Program-made: the position numbers and the translations under genes | Shown: positions 1 through 8,877 of the stretch, piece after piece | Numbering within the stretch: position 1 is the stretch's first letter | Layout: every line of letters starts with the position of its first letter | Notes under the pieces: generated by a model | The model's database searches: none | Told to the model about the DNA's origin: nothing | What the model saw: the letters and a program-made list of their open reading frames with translations, nothing else | Source: an uncultured Clostridia bacterium | GTDB taxonomy: Bacteria > Bacillota > Clostridia > Christensenellales > Aristaeellaceae | Assembly (NCBI GenBank): GCA_934621505.1 | Contig: CAKTUU010000007.1 | Span: forward strand, 1 to 64,000 | Direction of reading: 5' to 3' | DNA length: 64,000 nucleotides

Positions 1-22
1 CGGATTGTGACAACACAATCCG
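1..22. repeat. Perfect hairpin at window edge
   Basis: Nine-base arms CGGATTGTG and CACAATCCG enclose a four-base loop. An A-rich stretch follows instead of a T-run, so it is not a clear terminator on the plus strand. The upstream context lies outside the window. Confidence 0.5.
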
Positions 23-44
23 AAAAGGAGTCAAATGTAAAGCA

Positions 45-91
45 GTTGGGGCACCTTCCTTACGGAGGGTGCCCCAACCGCGGCTTTTTTG
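45..91 (+). terminator. Rho-independent terminator of an upstream gene
   Basis: An 11-base perfect stem (GTTGGGGCACC at 45-55, GGTGCCCCAAC at 68-78) is extended by further pairs near the loop and followed by a T-run at 85-90. The transcript it ends would come from a gene to the left of the window. Confidence 0.8.
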
Positions 92-164
92 TTTGCCTTT
101 TCTGTAGACTTTTGGCGGAAATGTAAATAAAAATGTAATATTTTGTTTATCTTTTCGATAACTA

Positions 165-193
165 TTGAAATAATGTTACGATTTTGCTATACT
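165..193 (+). promoter_or_regulatory. SigA-type promoter with extended -10
   Basis: TTGAAA (165-170) and TATACT (188-193) are 17 bases apart, and TGC directly precedes the -10. It lies about 50 bases upstream of the ATG at 241. It also rules out the earlier in-frame TTG at 184, which falls inside this promoter. Confidence 0.85.
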
Positions 194-240
194 CTGAAAG
201 GAAAAAGCGTGAAGATATCTCATGCTTTGGGGAGGCTTCT

Positions 241-1095
241 ATGACGGATATCGCCATCATCGGCAAAGGTCCCGCCGGTTGGTCCTGCGCCATGACCGCG
301 CGTATGCGCGGCCTTTCGGCAATGGTTGTTGCCCCGATAAACGATACCGGCCTGCTGAAAAGCGCCGAACGCATTGACAATTATCCCGGAATGCCGCAGG
401 TATCCGGGACAGAAATGCTGGACAGCTTCCGCAAACAGGCGCTCGGTCTGGGCGCGCAGGAATGCACGGGGCTGGTGAGGCAGATCATGCCCACAGACAA
501 CGGCTTTATGCTGCTGGTGGAAAACGATGTAGTGGAAGCTAAAACCGTTGTATTGGCAATGGGGGCCGCAAGGCCAGTCCTTTTGCCGGGAGAGGAAGAT
601 CAGCTTGGGCGCGGCGTCAGCTACTGCGCCACCTGCGATGGAATGTTTTATCGCGGCAAACGCATCGCGGTGCTGTCCACAAGCCTGCAAGGCGTGGAGG
701 AAACGGATTTTTTAGCAACGCTGGCGTCAAGCATTGATTATTACCGCATGAAACCCCATAATACCGACCGGCTGGCGGCGGGCGTTCGCCTGGTAGAGGA
801 AAAGCCAAAAGCCATTGGCCGGGACGACGCGGGGGTTACGGTGGTTACAGATCAGGCTGCCCATTGCTATGACGGCATCTTTATTTTCCGGGCTGCCATG
901 CCGCTGAATTTGCTGCTGGCGGAGCTGAAAACAGACGGCAGCTACATCCCGGTAGACCGCGGAATGCGCACCAATGTACCCGGCGTGTTCGCCGCGGGCG
1001 ACTGTACCGGCAAACCCCTGCAGGTTTCCAAGGCGGTGGGGGAAGGCAACATTGCCGCCATTTCCGCTTCGGAATTTATTGCCAAACGTGGATGA
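241..1095 (+). CDS. Thioredoxin-reductase-like flavoprotein without an NADPH motif
   Basis: This 284-residue FAD/disulfide oxidoreductase resembles thioredoxin reductase. Seen: an N-terminal FAD-binding GKGPAG motif, a redox-active Cys129-Ala-Thr-Cys132 followed by DG, and a C-terminal GVFAAGDC FAD motif. The segment after the CxxC, where thioredoxin reductases carry GxGxSA and HRRxxxR for NADPH, reads IAVLSTSLQGVEET and YYRMKPHN, so the NADPH site looks lost. That pattern is known from the clostridial ferredoxin-dependent flavin thioredoxin reductases (FFTR) and related NADPH-independent enzymes; assignment to that group is inference. The ATG at 241 is chosen because GGGGAGG (229-235) precedes it. 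The gene is alone behind its own promoter. Confidence 0.8.
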   Translation: MTDIAIIGKGPAGWSCAMTARMRGLSAMVVAPINDTGLLKSAERIDNYPGMPQVSGTEMLDSFRKQALGLGAQECTGLVRQIMPTDNGFMLLVENDVVEAKTVVLAMGAARPVLLPGEEDQLGRGVSYCATCDGMFYRGKRIAVLSTSLQGVEETDFLATLASSIDYYRMKPHNTDRLAAGVRLVEEKPKAIGRDDAGVTVVTDQAAHCYDGIFIFRAAMPLNLLLAELKTDGSYIPVDRGMRTNVPGVFAAGDCTGKPLQVSKAVGEGNIAAISASEFIAKRG

Positions 1096-1177
1096 AGAAA
1101 GCATCCGCAAACGTTATCTTGGTGTAAGAGACGGCTTGGTGCCGATATCTTCATGTAGTTAGAGGAGGATGACCCAA

Positions 1178-2215
1178 ATGATGAACCGAGGCGTACAAAA
1201 GGTATTTTCCATGCTTCTGGCGCTGTGCCTGGTACTGAGCGCGGGGGTGTGTGCTGTTGCTGAATCCACCGCGGATTTTGAACAGCTGGTTCCCCTGATG
1301 GATCTGGTATGCGCGGCTTCCCTGTACTCTCCCAACGCGCCGGAAACCATTTCCGGTGCTGACAGCAGCCTGACCGTTTCCTTCACGGACGCTTTCATCA
1401 AGGTGGGACAGACTGAAAGCCCCGAGGTTGGCGTTACCGAGGCCATGCTCAGCGATACCAGCGCGCAGGCGGATTTGCTTGGCAAAATTTTTGCCGCGCA
1501 GATTCCCCAGCTGGAGCCGGTGGTGATGACGGACGACGTCAACGGCTTTATCGGCTTCCACCCTGTGCATGTGATAAAGGGCGCCGATGGCACGTCTGTA
1601 CAGATTATCGGTGAAATGTACCTGGCGGACAAGCCCATGCGTGAGATGAGCGAAGCGGATTACGCCAACATTACCTGGCAGGATCGCGCTCTGTTCACAT
1701 TCCAGAGCGACGCTTCCGCGCTGAATGGTTTCCGTCTGACCGCGTTCTCCGTGGGTACGGATTTGGAGTATGAGGAAGCCTTCCAGGCTTACGCTGACGA
1801 CATTGCTGTGGAATATGAGAGCAGCCTTGGCTTCATGCTGCTGTACCCCGCCGTGTTTACGGACGATTTGCTGGTGGAAAACGAATATGGCGTATCCGCC
1901 GAATTGCCTGACGGCACCGCCGGTTTCTTTGCCAAGCGCAGTGAAAACGCCAACGGCGAAACCCTGGCGGATTATGTGAACCAGCTTGCCAACGGCATTA
2001 CCGGCAGTGTGGCGGTTGTGAATGAGGAAATGCAGAATGCGACTTTGACCTATACCACCCAGGAAGGTCAGGTAGTGTTTGATGTGTTTGTGGTGACCGA
2101 GCAGTACATTTATCAGGCGGAATTGCACTATCAGTCCAGCCTGATGGAGCAGTACAGCATGTATACCACCTACCTGGAGAACAGCTTCGTTGTAAACGAA
2201 CTGTCCCAGGGCTGA
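1178..2215 (+). CDS. Secreted acidic protein of unknown function
   Basis: The product has about 345 residues. Residues 1 to about 26 form a typical signal peptide (basic start, Leu/Ala-rich core, AVA/E cleavage). The rest is acidic, has no internal membrane segment and no motif I recognise; the last 60 residues are rich in aromatic and Gln residues. GGAGG at 1164-1168 is too close to the ATG at 1169 but well placed for 1178 (1181 also possible). The next gene, encoding a lipoprotein, begins two bases after the stop, so the two are probably co-translated and may work together at the cell surface. Confidence 0.75.
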   Translation: MMNRGVQKVFSMLLALCLVLSAGVCAVAESTADFEQLVPLMDLVCAASLYSPNAPETISGADSSLTVSFTDAFIKVGQTESPEVGVTEAMLSDTSAQADLLGKIFAAQIPQLEPVVMTDDVNGFIGFHPVHVIKGADGTSVQIIGEMYLADKPMREMSEADYANITWQDRALFTFQSDASALNGFRLTAFSVGTDLEYEEAFQAYADDIAVEYESSLGFMLLYPAVFTDDLLVENEYGVSAELPDGTAGFFAKRSENANGETLADYVNQLANGITGSVAVVNEEMQNATLTYTTQEGQVVFDVFVVTEQYIYQAELHYQSSLMEQYSMYTTYLENSFVVNELSQG

Positions 2216-2217
2216 CA

Positions 2218-2907
2218 GTGAAACGCTGGCTTTGCGTGGTGGCCTGTCTGTTGCTTTTCCTGGGCGTGACCGCTTGCGCTCAGGAAAAGCGGGCCGGGCT
2301 GGCTGACCCGCTGGAGGGACAAATCTCAAACGGCGGAACCGTTGCTTTTTCCCTGCCTCAGCTGACGGCGCAATCGCCCCAGGCTGAAAAGATCAACAGC
2401 TACTATAAGGACATGGCGGCTGCGCTGGAGACTGGCGGGGATTTGCAGGATGGGGAAAACCGTCAAATCAGCTTTGCGCTGACCTACGAGGACGGGCAAT
2501 ATCTTTGCTTTTTACTGACAGAAACGACGCTGGGCGGCAATGTGGAAAGCGAACAATTATTGGCAGACGTTTTTTCGCTGGACGGCCTGTACGCGGGAGA
2601 ACGGATTATGCTGTCCCAGTATCTGGGCCTTGAGCAGGCGGATGCATCGTCAACCAGTCTGGCTGCCGATATGGCGTACAGACTTGTATGGCAGATTGTG
2701 GAGCAGCAGGCGCAAAACGCGGACAGCGACTATCTGGATGGCCTGACGGGCGAAAGCATTCGTGGTGCTTTCAACCCGGAGACGGATTTTTATCTGGATC
2801 AGGATGGCAATGTGGTTTTCTTCATCCAGTCCGGTTTGATAGCGGGCGAGATTGCCGGTGTTTTGCAATATCCCTTTGCTCCGGCGGAACTGCTGTCGGC
2901 GTTTTGA
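2218..2907 (+). CDS. Lipoprotein with RsiV/PdaC-like (DUF4163/DUF3298) domains
   Basis: The product has 229 residues. The N terminus is a lipoprotein signal ending in the lipobox VTAC, so the protein should be anchored to the outer face of the membrane. The C-terminal half (FYLDQDGNVVFFIQ, then an AGEIAG.LQYPF.P.ELL pattern) matches the DUF3298 fold of RsiV anti-sigma factors and PdaC-type deacetylases, and the N-terminal half fits DUF4163. Neither an anti-sigma transmembrane region nor a deacetylase domain is present, so only a stand-alone sensor or binding module is supported. GTG start two bases after the upstream stop; a terminator follows. Confidence 0.7.
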   Translation: MKRWLCVVACLLLFLGVTACAQEKRAGLADPLEGQISNGGTVAFSLPQLTAQSPQAEKINSYYKDMAAALETGGDLQDGENRQISFALTYEDGQYLCFLLTETTLGGNVESEQLLADVFSLDGLYAGERIMLSQYLGLEQADASSTSLAADMAYRLVWQIVEQQAQNADSDYLDGLTGESIRGAFNPETDFYLDQDGNVVFFIQSGLIAGEIAGVLQYPFAPAELLSAF

Positions 2908-2921
2908 AGTAATTTCTTTTG

Positions 2922-2955
2922 ACCGTGGGTTTTTATGCCCGCGGTTTTTCTTTTT
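2922..2955 (+). terminator. Rho-independent terminator after the lipoprotein gene
   Basis: CCGTGGG (2923-2929) pairs with CCCGCGG (2938-2944) with one G-T pair, followed by TTTTTCTTTTT. It closes the two-gene exported-protein unit. Confidence 0.8.
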
Positions 2956-3067
2956 CAGAAAAACGGCTTTTCTTTAAGAAAAACACATTTGTTCACAAAG
3001 GTTTTACAAACCGAAGAAAATTATGATTTATCAAGCCTTTTTTCAATGGAAAGCGGCAGTGTTCCCC

Positions 3068-3096
3068 TTGCGTTTTGCCTAAAAGAATGCTTTAAT
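3068..3096 (+). promoter_or_regulatory. Probable SigA promoter of the rbgA operon
   Basis: TTGCGT (3068-3073) and TTTAAT (3091-3096) are separated by 17 bases, about 55 bases before the rbgA start. It is the best match in the 243-base gap that follows the terminator. Confidence 0.5.
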
Positions 3097-3150
3097 AAGT
3101 GGGGTTGTTTTCCTTAAGCGTTTTTCCCTACAGAAAGGGGTTTTGTTTTC

Positions 3151-4017
3151 TTGAATATTCAATGGTATCCGGGGCATATGGCAAAGGCGAAACGGCTGCT
3201 AACGGCTCAGCTGGGAAAAGTGGATTTGATAGTGGAGCTGTGCGACGCCCGTTTGCCTCTGTCCAGCCGCAACCCTGCGTTGGACGCTCTTATTCGCCAT
3301 AAACGGCGTGTGCTGCTGCTGTGTAAAGCCGATCTGGCGGAAGGGGCCAAGACGCAGCAATGGCTGCAATATTTTCGCCGCCAGGGGCTGGACGCTATGG
3401 CCTATGACAAAAGCCCGGCCAAAACCAAGCAGGCCAAGCAGCTGATTGAACAGGCGGCGCGGGATGTGCTGGAACGCAACCAGCGCAGGGGCATTCAAAA
3501 AACCCTGCGGGCCATGGTGGTAGGCGTGCCTAATGTGGGCAAAAGCACGTTTATCAACCGGCTGTACGGCGGCAGCATTACCAAAACCGGCGACCGTCCC
3601 GGCGTTACCAAAAGCAACCAGTGGGTGAAAGTGTCCCCTTATCTGGAAGTGCTGGATACGCCCGGTATGCTGTGGCCCAAACTGGACGACCAGCAGGCGG
3701 CCACCCGTCTGGCCTATATCGGCACCATTAAGGACGCGGTATACGATCAGTACGACCTGTGCGTGAATCTGTTGCTGGATTTGATGGCGGTAATGCCCCA
3801 GCAAACCATGGAGCGATACAAAATCAAGGATGCATCCGCCCAGGGGTATGGCTTGCTGGAGGAAGTATGCCGTGGCCGCGGGTTTTTAATGCGGGGCGGC
3901 GAATACGATTTTGACCGGGCCTGCGCCGTGGTTTTGGATGAATTCCGGGAGGGAAAGGTGGGCAAGCTCACCTTGGAGCTTCCGCCCAGGCAGGAGGGGG
4001 AAAACGCCCATGCCTAA
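3151..4017 (+). CDS. rbgA: Ribosome biogenesis GTPase RbgA (YlqF)
   Basis: This circularly permuted GTPase of 288 residues acts in late 50S subunit assembly. The start IQWYPGHMAKAKR is the family hallmark. Motif order is permuted: the G4-like CKAD (58-61) comes before G1 GVPNVGKS (125-132), then GDRPGVTKS and G3 DTPG. G4 is unusual: the family NKxD reads Cys58-Lys-Ala-Asp here. The TTG start is preceded by AAAGGGG. The 3' end overlaps rnhB by eight bases, the same rbgA-rnhB pairing as in Bacillus subtilis. Confidence 0.95.
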   Translation: MNIQWYPGHMAKAKRLLTAQLGKVDLIVELCDARLPLSSRNPALDALIRHKRRVLLLCKADLAEGAKTQQWLQYFRRQGLDAMAYDKSPAKTKQAKQLIEQAARDVLERNQRRGIQKTLRAMVVGVPNVGKSTFINRLYGGSITKTGDRPGVTKSNQWVKVSPYLEVLDTPGMLWPKLDDQQAATRLAYIGTIKDAVYDQYDLCVNLLLDLMAVMPQQTMERYKIKDASAQGYGLLEEVCRGRGFLMRGGEYDFDRACAVVLDEFREGKVGKLTLELPPRQEGENAHA

Positions 4018-4651
4018 GCCCTCTGCAAAACGTTTGGCTCATTTTCGGGAATTGGTGGCTTATGACCGCCAGTATGGCGCCTTTGGCGTGTCTCTGGCAG
4101 GCATGGACGAGGCGGGCAGGGGGCCGTTGGTAGGCAGTGTGGTGGCCGCGTGTGTGATTATGCCTGAAAGCCCGCTGTATGAGTGGATTGATGACAGCAA
4201 AAAGCTGAGCGCTGTCCGGCGGGAAGAATTGTATGCGCAGATTTGCGAATCGGCGCTGTATGTGGGCATTGGCGAGGCGACCGCTGAGGAGATTGACGGG
4301 CAGAACATTTTGCGGGCAACACGCTTGGCCATGGAGCGTGCCGCCAAGGACGCGCCGGCCAGCCTTTGCATTGTGGACGCTGTCAAGGGCCTAAGCCTGC
4401 CGTATCCGGTCAGTTCCATCATTAAGGGCGACGCGACCAGCTATCATGTAGCTGCCGCCAGCATTGTGGCAAAGGTGACCCGGGACCACCAAATGCTGTC
4501 TTATGCCCAGCAATACCCCCAATATGGCTTTGAACGCAATATGGGCTATGGAACCACCCAGCATATTGAGGCGCTAAGGCGCTTTGGTCCAACGCCCAAG
4601 CACCGCAGGACCTTCATTAAGCATTTTGTAGAGGGAGAGGCGGATTCATGA
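4010..4651 (+). CDS. rnhB: Ribonuclease HII
   Basis: The 213-residue enzyme cleaves RNA in RNA-DNA hybrids, including single ribonucleotides in DNA. Seen: MDEAGRGPLVG with the first acidic metal ligands, DDSKKLS, the central IVDAVKG region and KGDATSYHVAAASIVAKVTRD. The ATG at 4010 lies inside the end of rbgA with AGGAGGGGG nine bases upstream, so translation is coupled. A type 1 RNase H (rnhA) is also present at 25.5 kb. Confidence 0.95.
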   Translation: MPKPSAKRLAHFRELVAYDRQYGAFGVSLAGMDEAGRGPLVGSVVAACVIMPESPLYEWIDDSKKLSAVRREELYAQICESALYVGIGEATAEEIDGQNILRATRLAMERAAKDAPASLCIVDAVKGLSLPYPVSSIIKGDATSYHVAAASIVAKVTRDHQMLSYAQQYPQYGFERNMGYGTTQHIEALRRFGPTPKHRRTFIKHFVEGEADS

Positions 4652-7600
4652 AGCGCTTGCTGGCTCTGGTTTTGATTGTGCTGCTATCCGCTGTGCCGTT
4701 TGGCGCGTCTTTGGCGGAAAATTTGCTGCCTAACGGCGGCTTTGAGCAAATTGAGGAAAATGGCCGCCCTACCGGCTGGTATGAAACGGCGTACCGCGAT
4801 CAGGCGGGGTATTCCCGTATCTGCGCCAGCCAGGATCAGGCTCATTCCGGCCGGTACAGCGTGCTGGTGGAAAACGCCTCCGCGAACGACGCGCGGATGA
4901 CCTGCACAGTTTCGGTAGAGCCTGAAAGCCTGTACCGCCTGAGCGGCTATGTGCTGGTGGAAACCATGGAGGATACGGGCAACGGTGCTAATTTTGCCGT
5001 TGAGGGGCTGTATTCCGCGTCCGAAGGCCTTTTTGACACGGACGGTCAGTGGCAGTACCTGGAATGGTATGGCGAAACGGGGGAGGACCAAACCGAAGTA
5101 ACCATTGGCGTTCGTGTGGGCGGCTACAGCGCGGAAAGCACCGGCAAGGCTTACTTTGACGATCTGTCCCTGGAAAGGGTGGACGAGCTGCCAGACGGTA
5201 TCATTGCCGATTTGTGGTACGACGGCAGGGACAGCGGCGCTGTGCAGCAGCCGCAAAGCGCGGAAAACAGCGAACCGCAAAAAAGCACCTGGCTGTTTAT
5301 TGCCGTGGGGCTGGCTTTTGTTCTGCTGTGCCTGTGGGGAATCAGCGCCTGTGACACTGCCAAGGAGCAGAAAGCCCTGGCGCTGCTGAGCCTGACGCTG
5401 GCCGCCGCCGCGGCTATCCGCGTGTGGCTGGCGCTGAACGTGCCTGGCTATTCCGTAGATATCAACTGCTTCCGGCTATGGAGCCTGCGCATGGCGGAAA
5501 CCGGCCCTGTCGGGTTTTACGCCCCGGATTATTTTTGCGACTATCCGCCGGGATTTTTGCTGCTGCTGTGGCCCCTCGGTCTGCTGTTGAACGCCATTGG
5601 CCCGTATTCCGCTTACTCCTTGCTGGTGGTCAAGGCGCTGCCGGTTTTCTGTGATTTGGCCGGTGCGTTGCTGTTGTACGCTTTTGCCCGTCGGCGCAAG
5701 GTCCAGCCTGGCATGGTGGTATTTCTTTCCGCCATTTACGCGCTGAATCCGGCTGTGCTGGTAAATGGCGCTGCCTGGGGCCAGGTGGACAGCGTTTTGG
5801 CGCTGCTTTTGCTGATAACCGTCATGCTGGCGCTGGACCAGAAATGGCGGTGGGCGTTCCCGGTATTTGTGATCTCCATTCTAATCAAGCCCCAGGCGCT
5901 TTTATATGCGCCTGTTGGGCTGGCGTGGATTGTGTTGTGCCTGTGCCGTCATCGGCAAAAAAACCAGTGGCGCGATTTTGGAATGGGCATTGGCCTGGCT
6001 TTGCTGGCCGCGTGCGCCATTGTGATTCCGTTTGCTGCCGGGCAGGATCAGCCGCTTGCGTGGCTGCTTTCGCTGTACAGCGATACATTGGCTTCCTACC
6101 CGTATGCCACGCTGAATACCGCCAACTTGTATTATCTGCTGGGGGCCAATTGGGTATCGCTGGAACAGCAGGCGCCCCGGCTGCTGATTGTCCTGCTGAT
6201 GCTGTTGGCTGTTGGCGCTGGACTTTGGCTGCTTTTGCGTCAAAAGAGCGTCACTAAGCGCCGCTGGCTGGGCATAGCGTGTTTGGCGTTGGCCGCCGTG
6301 CTGCTTATTCTCAGCTTTACCGGCGCTGATTACGCCCTGTTTGGCTATGTGATGATGGCCTTTGCTTATGTCTATGTCCTGATTTGCCTGTGCTTTGACC
6401 ATAATGCTGGCAGTCTGCCCTTTGCCATGAGTCTGGCGCTGCTGGGCGTTTATGTGCTGGGGGTAAAGGTGCATGAGCGCTATCTGTTTACGGCTTTGCC
6501 CCTGCTATTGGTCTGCGCCGTGTTAAGCCGGGACAGGCGGGTGCTCTGGCTGTATACCGGCCTGTCGTTTACCACCTTTGTCAACACGGCGATTGTGCTG
6601 GATAATTCCATTCTGTATGGCGCGTCCATGGGCCATCTGAATATCGATACCCTTGCCATCAACGACGCCTTGTGCGTGCTGAACCTGCTGTTGCTGGGCT
6701 ACGGGCTGTGGATTGGAATGACAGGCCTTACCCAGAGCCAGCCGGTGGTGCGTAAGCCCCAAAAAACAACTGCGGCCCAACCGACGGCACGCTGCCTGCG
6801 CCTGTTGCAGAAGCCCAGAGACGCCCGGCTGCACCTAAACTGGAAGGATTACACCGTCATGGGCGTGGTCACGCTGGCATACGGCGTGCTGGCCTTTACC
6901 AACCTGGGCAGTACGGTTGCGCCACAGACGGCGTGGATTTCCACCTCAAGTCAGGAGCAGGTTGTGTTTGATCTGGGACAGAGCCAGGATTTTAACGTGC
7001 TGTACTATGCGGGCGTCAGCTATCACGACTTTTCCATCTCTGTCAGCGAGGATGGGCAGACCTGGTCCCAGGATTACCCCTGCAAAATGCGGGAAGGGCT
7101 GTGCTATCGCTGGAATTACGCAGTGGAGTCCACCCAAAGCGACGCGGGAAGCGTCAGCTATTCCAGCGTTCCTCTGGGCCTGACCGGCCGTTACCTGCGG
7201 CTGAACGCGGAAAGCGCGGGGCTGAACCTGTGGGAAATCGTCGTCCGGGATATGGAGGGCAAAAATATGCCCATGACGATTGTTTCTCATACCGGCGAAA
7301 GAACCGATGTGCTGGATGATCCGCAGCCGGTAACCAACCTGATTGATGAGGGCGATACCTGCGTTGGCGAACCGGGCTGGTATAACGGCACCTATTTTGA
7401 CGAGATTTATCACGCCCGCACAGCCTACGAACACCTGCATGGGCAAAAGCCTTACGAAACCACCCATCCGCCGTTGGGCAAGCTGCTGATGGCCGCCGGC
7501 ATTGCGATCTTTGGCATGACCCCGTTTGGATGGCGCTTTGCCGGTACGCTGATTGGCGTACTCATGCTTCCGGCGCTGTACCTGCTGGCAAAGCAGCTGA

Positions 7601-8856
7601 CCCATAAGCGGGGAACCGCCGCCCTGTCCATGACGGCGTTTTCGCTGGATTTGATGCACTACACCCAAACCCGCATCGCCACGATTGATTCCTTCCCGGT
7701 GTTCTTTATCCTGCTCAGCTACCTGTTTATGGCGCGCTATATGCAAACCGATGTGTTCAAGGAGGAAGAACATCCAGGGCTTGTCAGCAAAACCTACCTG
7801 CGCACGCTGGTGCCCCTGCTGCTTTGCGGCATTTCCATGGGATTGTCCATCGCCAGCAAGTGGATCGGCATTTACTCCGCCGTGGGTCTGGCGCTGTTGT
7901 TCTTTATCACCCTGTACCGTCAGTGGAGGGTCAGCTACCTGGCCAGCGGACTGGACCAGACGGACGGGCGGGTTTGCATCGCAAGGGACTTTGCCTTGAA
8001 GCGAATTTTGGTTACCTGCCTGTTCTGCGTGCTGTTTTTTGTGATGATTCCCTGCGTAATTTACTATCTGTGCTACATTCCCTATCTGGCCCCTACCGGC
8101 CCTGTCACCATCAAACGGCTTATTGAGGCGCAGCAGGGGATGCTCAGCTACCACAGCACCCCGGGCCTGGGCATGGATCATCCCTTCCAGTCCCCCTGGT
8201 GGCAATGGCCCCTGATTTTGAAGCCCATGTGGTTTGCGCAGGATAAGTACGAACCGGCAGGCTACGCCTCTACCATTATGTGCATGGGCAATCCCTTTAT
8301 TTACTATCTTGGAGCCTTGGCCATGCTTGCGGTGCTGGCGGTGTTTGTGGTCCGGTTGGTGAAGCCCCGTTTTGCCCTGTCCATGGATGTGGATGAGCAG
8401 GACGACGGCCAGTCCATTCTTGTGGTGTCCATTGGCTTTTTGGCCCAGTACCTGCCCTGGGTGCTGGTGCCGCGCAGCATGTATATGTACCATTACTTTG
8501 CCAGTGTACCCTTTATCATTCTAGCGACCATGCTGTGCATGCACCGCATTGGCAAAGCCAAACCCATGGTGCGCTATGGCGTAATGGGGGCCTTGCTGCT
8601 GGGAATGAACGTACTGTTGATTACCCAGCTGAACGCGCCGGTTTGGCCGTTCCCGTTCATAGACGCGGCCTACTGTATAGGCGTTGCGGCGGATGAGCGC
8701 AGCAGGCGTAAACCGTTGGCAAAATATGGCTTGCCGGTTTTGTATGTGCTGCTTGCGGCGGTGTTCTTTGTCCTGTTCTTCCCATATGCCTCCGGCTGGC
8801 TGACCAGCACCAAGTGGCTGGACGCCATGAAATGGTTCTCCAGGCTGTATTACTGA
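4648..8856 (+). CDS. Giant dual GT-C glycosyltransferase with lectin-like and discoidin-like domains
   Basis: The 1402-residue product has this order: signal peptide (1-23); a beta-rich carbohydrate-binding-like domain (about 24-180, beginning NLLPNGGFE); a polytopic GT-C module (about 213-720) with Asp271 in the first outer loop, a DYPPG motif and a KPQ segment; an F5/8 type C (discoidin)-like domain (about 750-870); and a second polytopic module of the protein O-mannosyltransferase (PMT, GT39) type with FDE at 917-919 and THPPLGK. GT-C enzymes transfer sugar from polyprenyl-phosphate donors outside the membrane. Target and sugar are unknown. The start overlaps the rnhB stop (ATGA). Two GT-C units plus two binding domains in one chain are unusual; the frame is intact throughout. 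Confidence 0.8.
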   Translation: MKRLLALVLIVLLSAVPFGASLAENLLPNGGFEQIEENGRPTGWYETAYRDQAGYSRICASQDQAHSGRYSVLVENASANDARMTCTVSVEPESLYRLSGYVLVETMEDTGNGANFAVEGLYSASEGLFDTDGQWQYLEWYGETGEDQTEVTIGVRVGGYSAESTGKAYFDDLSLERVDELPDGIIADLWYDGRDSGAVQQPQSAENSEPQKSTWLFIAVGLAFVLLCLWGISACDTAKEQKALALLSLTLAAAAAIRVWLALNVPGYSVDINCFRLWSLRMAETGPVGFYAPDYFCDYPPGFLLLLWPLGLLLNAIGPYSAYSLLVVKALPVFCDLAGALLLYAFARRRKVQPGMVVFLSAIYALNPAVLVNGAAWGQVDSVLALLLLITVMLALDQKWRWAFPVFVISILIKPQALLYAPVGLAWIVLCLCRHRQKNQWRDFGMGIGLALLAACAIVIPFAAGQDQPLAWLLSLYSDTLASYPYATLNTANLYYLLGANWVSLEQQAPRLLIVLLMLLAVGAGLWLLLRQKSVTKRRWLGIACLALAAVLLILSFTGADYALFGYVMMAFAYVYVLICLCFDHNAGSLPFAMSLALLGVYVLGVKVHERYLFTALPLLLVCAVLSRDRRVLWLYTGLSFTTFVNTAIVLDNSILYGASMGHLNIDTLAINDALCVLNLLLLGYGLWIGMTGLTQSQPVVRKPQKTTAAQPTARCLRLLQKPRDARLHLNWKDYTVMGVVTLAYGVLAFTNLGSTVAPQTAWISTSSQEQVVFDLGQSQDFNVLYYAGVSYHDFSISVSEDGQTWSQDYPCKMREGLCYRWNYAVESTQSDAGSVSYSSVPLGLTGRYLRLNAESAGLNLWEIVVRDMEGKNMPMTIVSHTGERTDVLDDPQPVTNLIDEGDTCVGEPGWYNGTYFDEIYHARTAYEHLHGQKPYETTHPPLGKLLMAAGIAIFGMTPFGWRFAGTLIGVLMLPALYLLAKQLTHKRGTAALSMTAFSLDLMHYTQTRIATIDSFPVFFILLSYLFMARYMQTDVFKEEEHPGLVSKTYLRTLVPLLLCGISMGLSIASKWIGIYSAVGLALLFFITLYRQWRVSYLASGLDQTDGRVCIARDFALKRILVTCLFCVLFFVMIPCVIYYLCYIPYLAPTGPVTIKRLIEAQQGMLSYHSTPGLGMDHPFQSPWWQWPLILKPMWFAQDKYEPAGYASTIMCMGNPFIYYLGALAMLAVLAVFVVRLVKPRFALSMDVDEQDDGQSILVVSIGFLAQYLPWVLVPRSMYMYHYFASVPFIILATMLCMHRIGKAKPMVRYGVMGALLLGMNVLLITQLNAPVWPFPFIDAAYCIGVAADERSRRKPLAKYGLPVLYVLLAAVFFVLFFPYASGWLTSTKWLDAMKWFSRLYY

Positions 8857-8877
8857 TTTACGAAGGAAGGTGCGGCT

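Noticed and set aside
34..39. AAGGAG followed by ATG-TAA, a start-stop minimal frame
   Set aside because: It codes for a single residue and is directly followed by a terminator; more likely chance.
1151..2329. Long minus-strand frame opposite the secreted protein gene
   Set aside because: It mirrors the plus-strand coding sequence, has low-complexity His/Gln-rich composition and no ribosome site.
6946..8493. 515-codon minus-strand frame inside the GT-C gene
   Set aside because: Shadow frame with His/Gln/Gly-rich translation typical of antisense of membrane-protein codons; no start signals.
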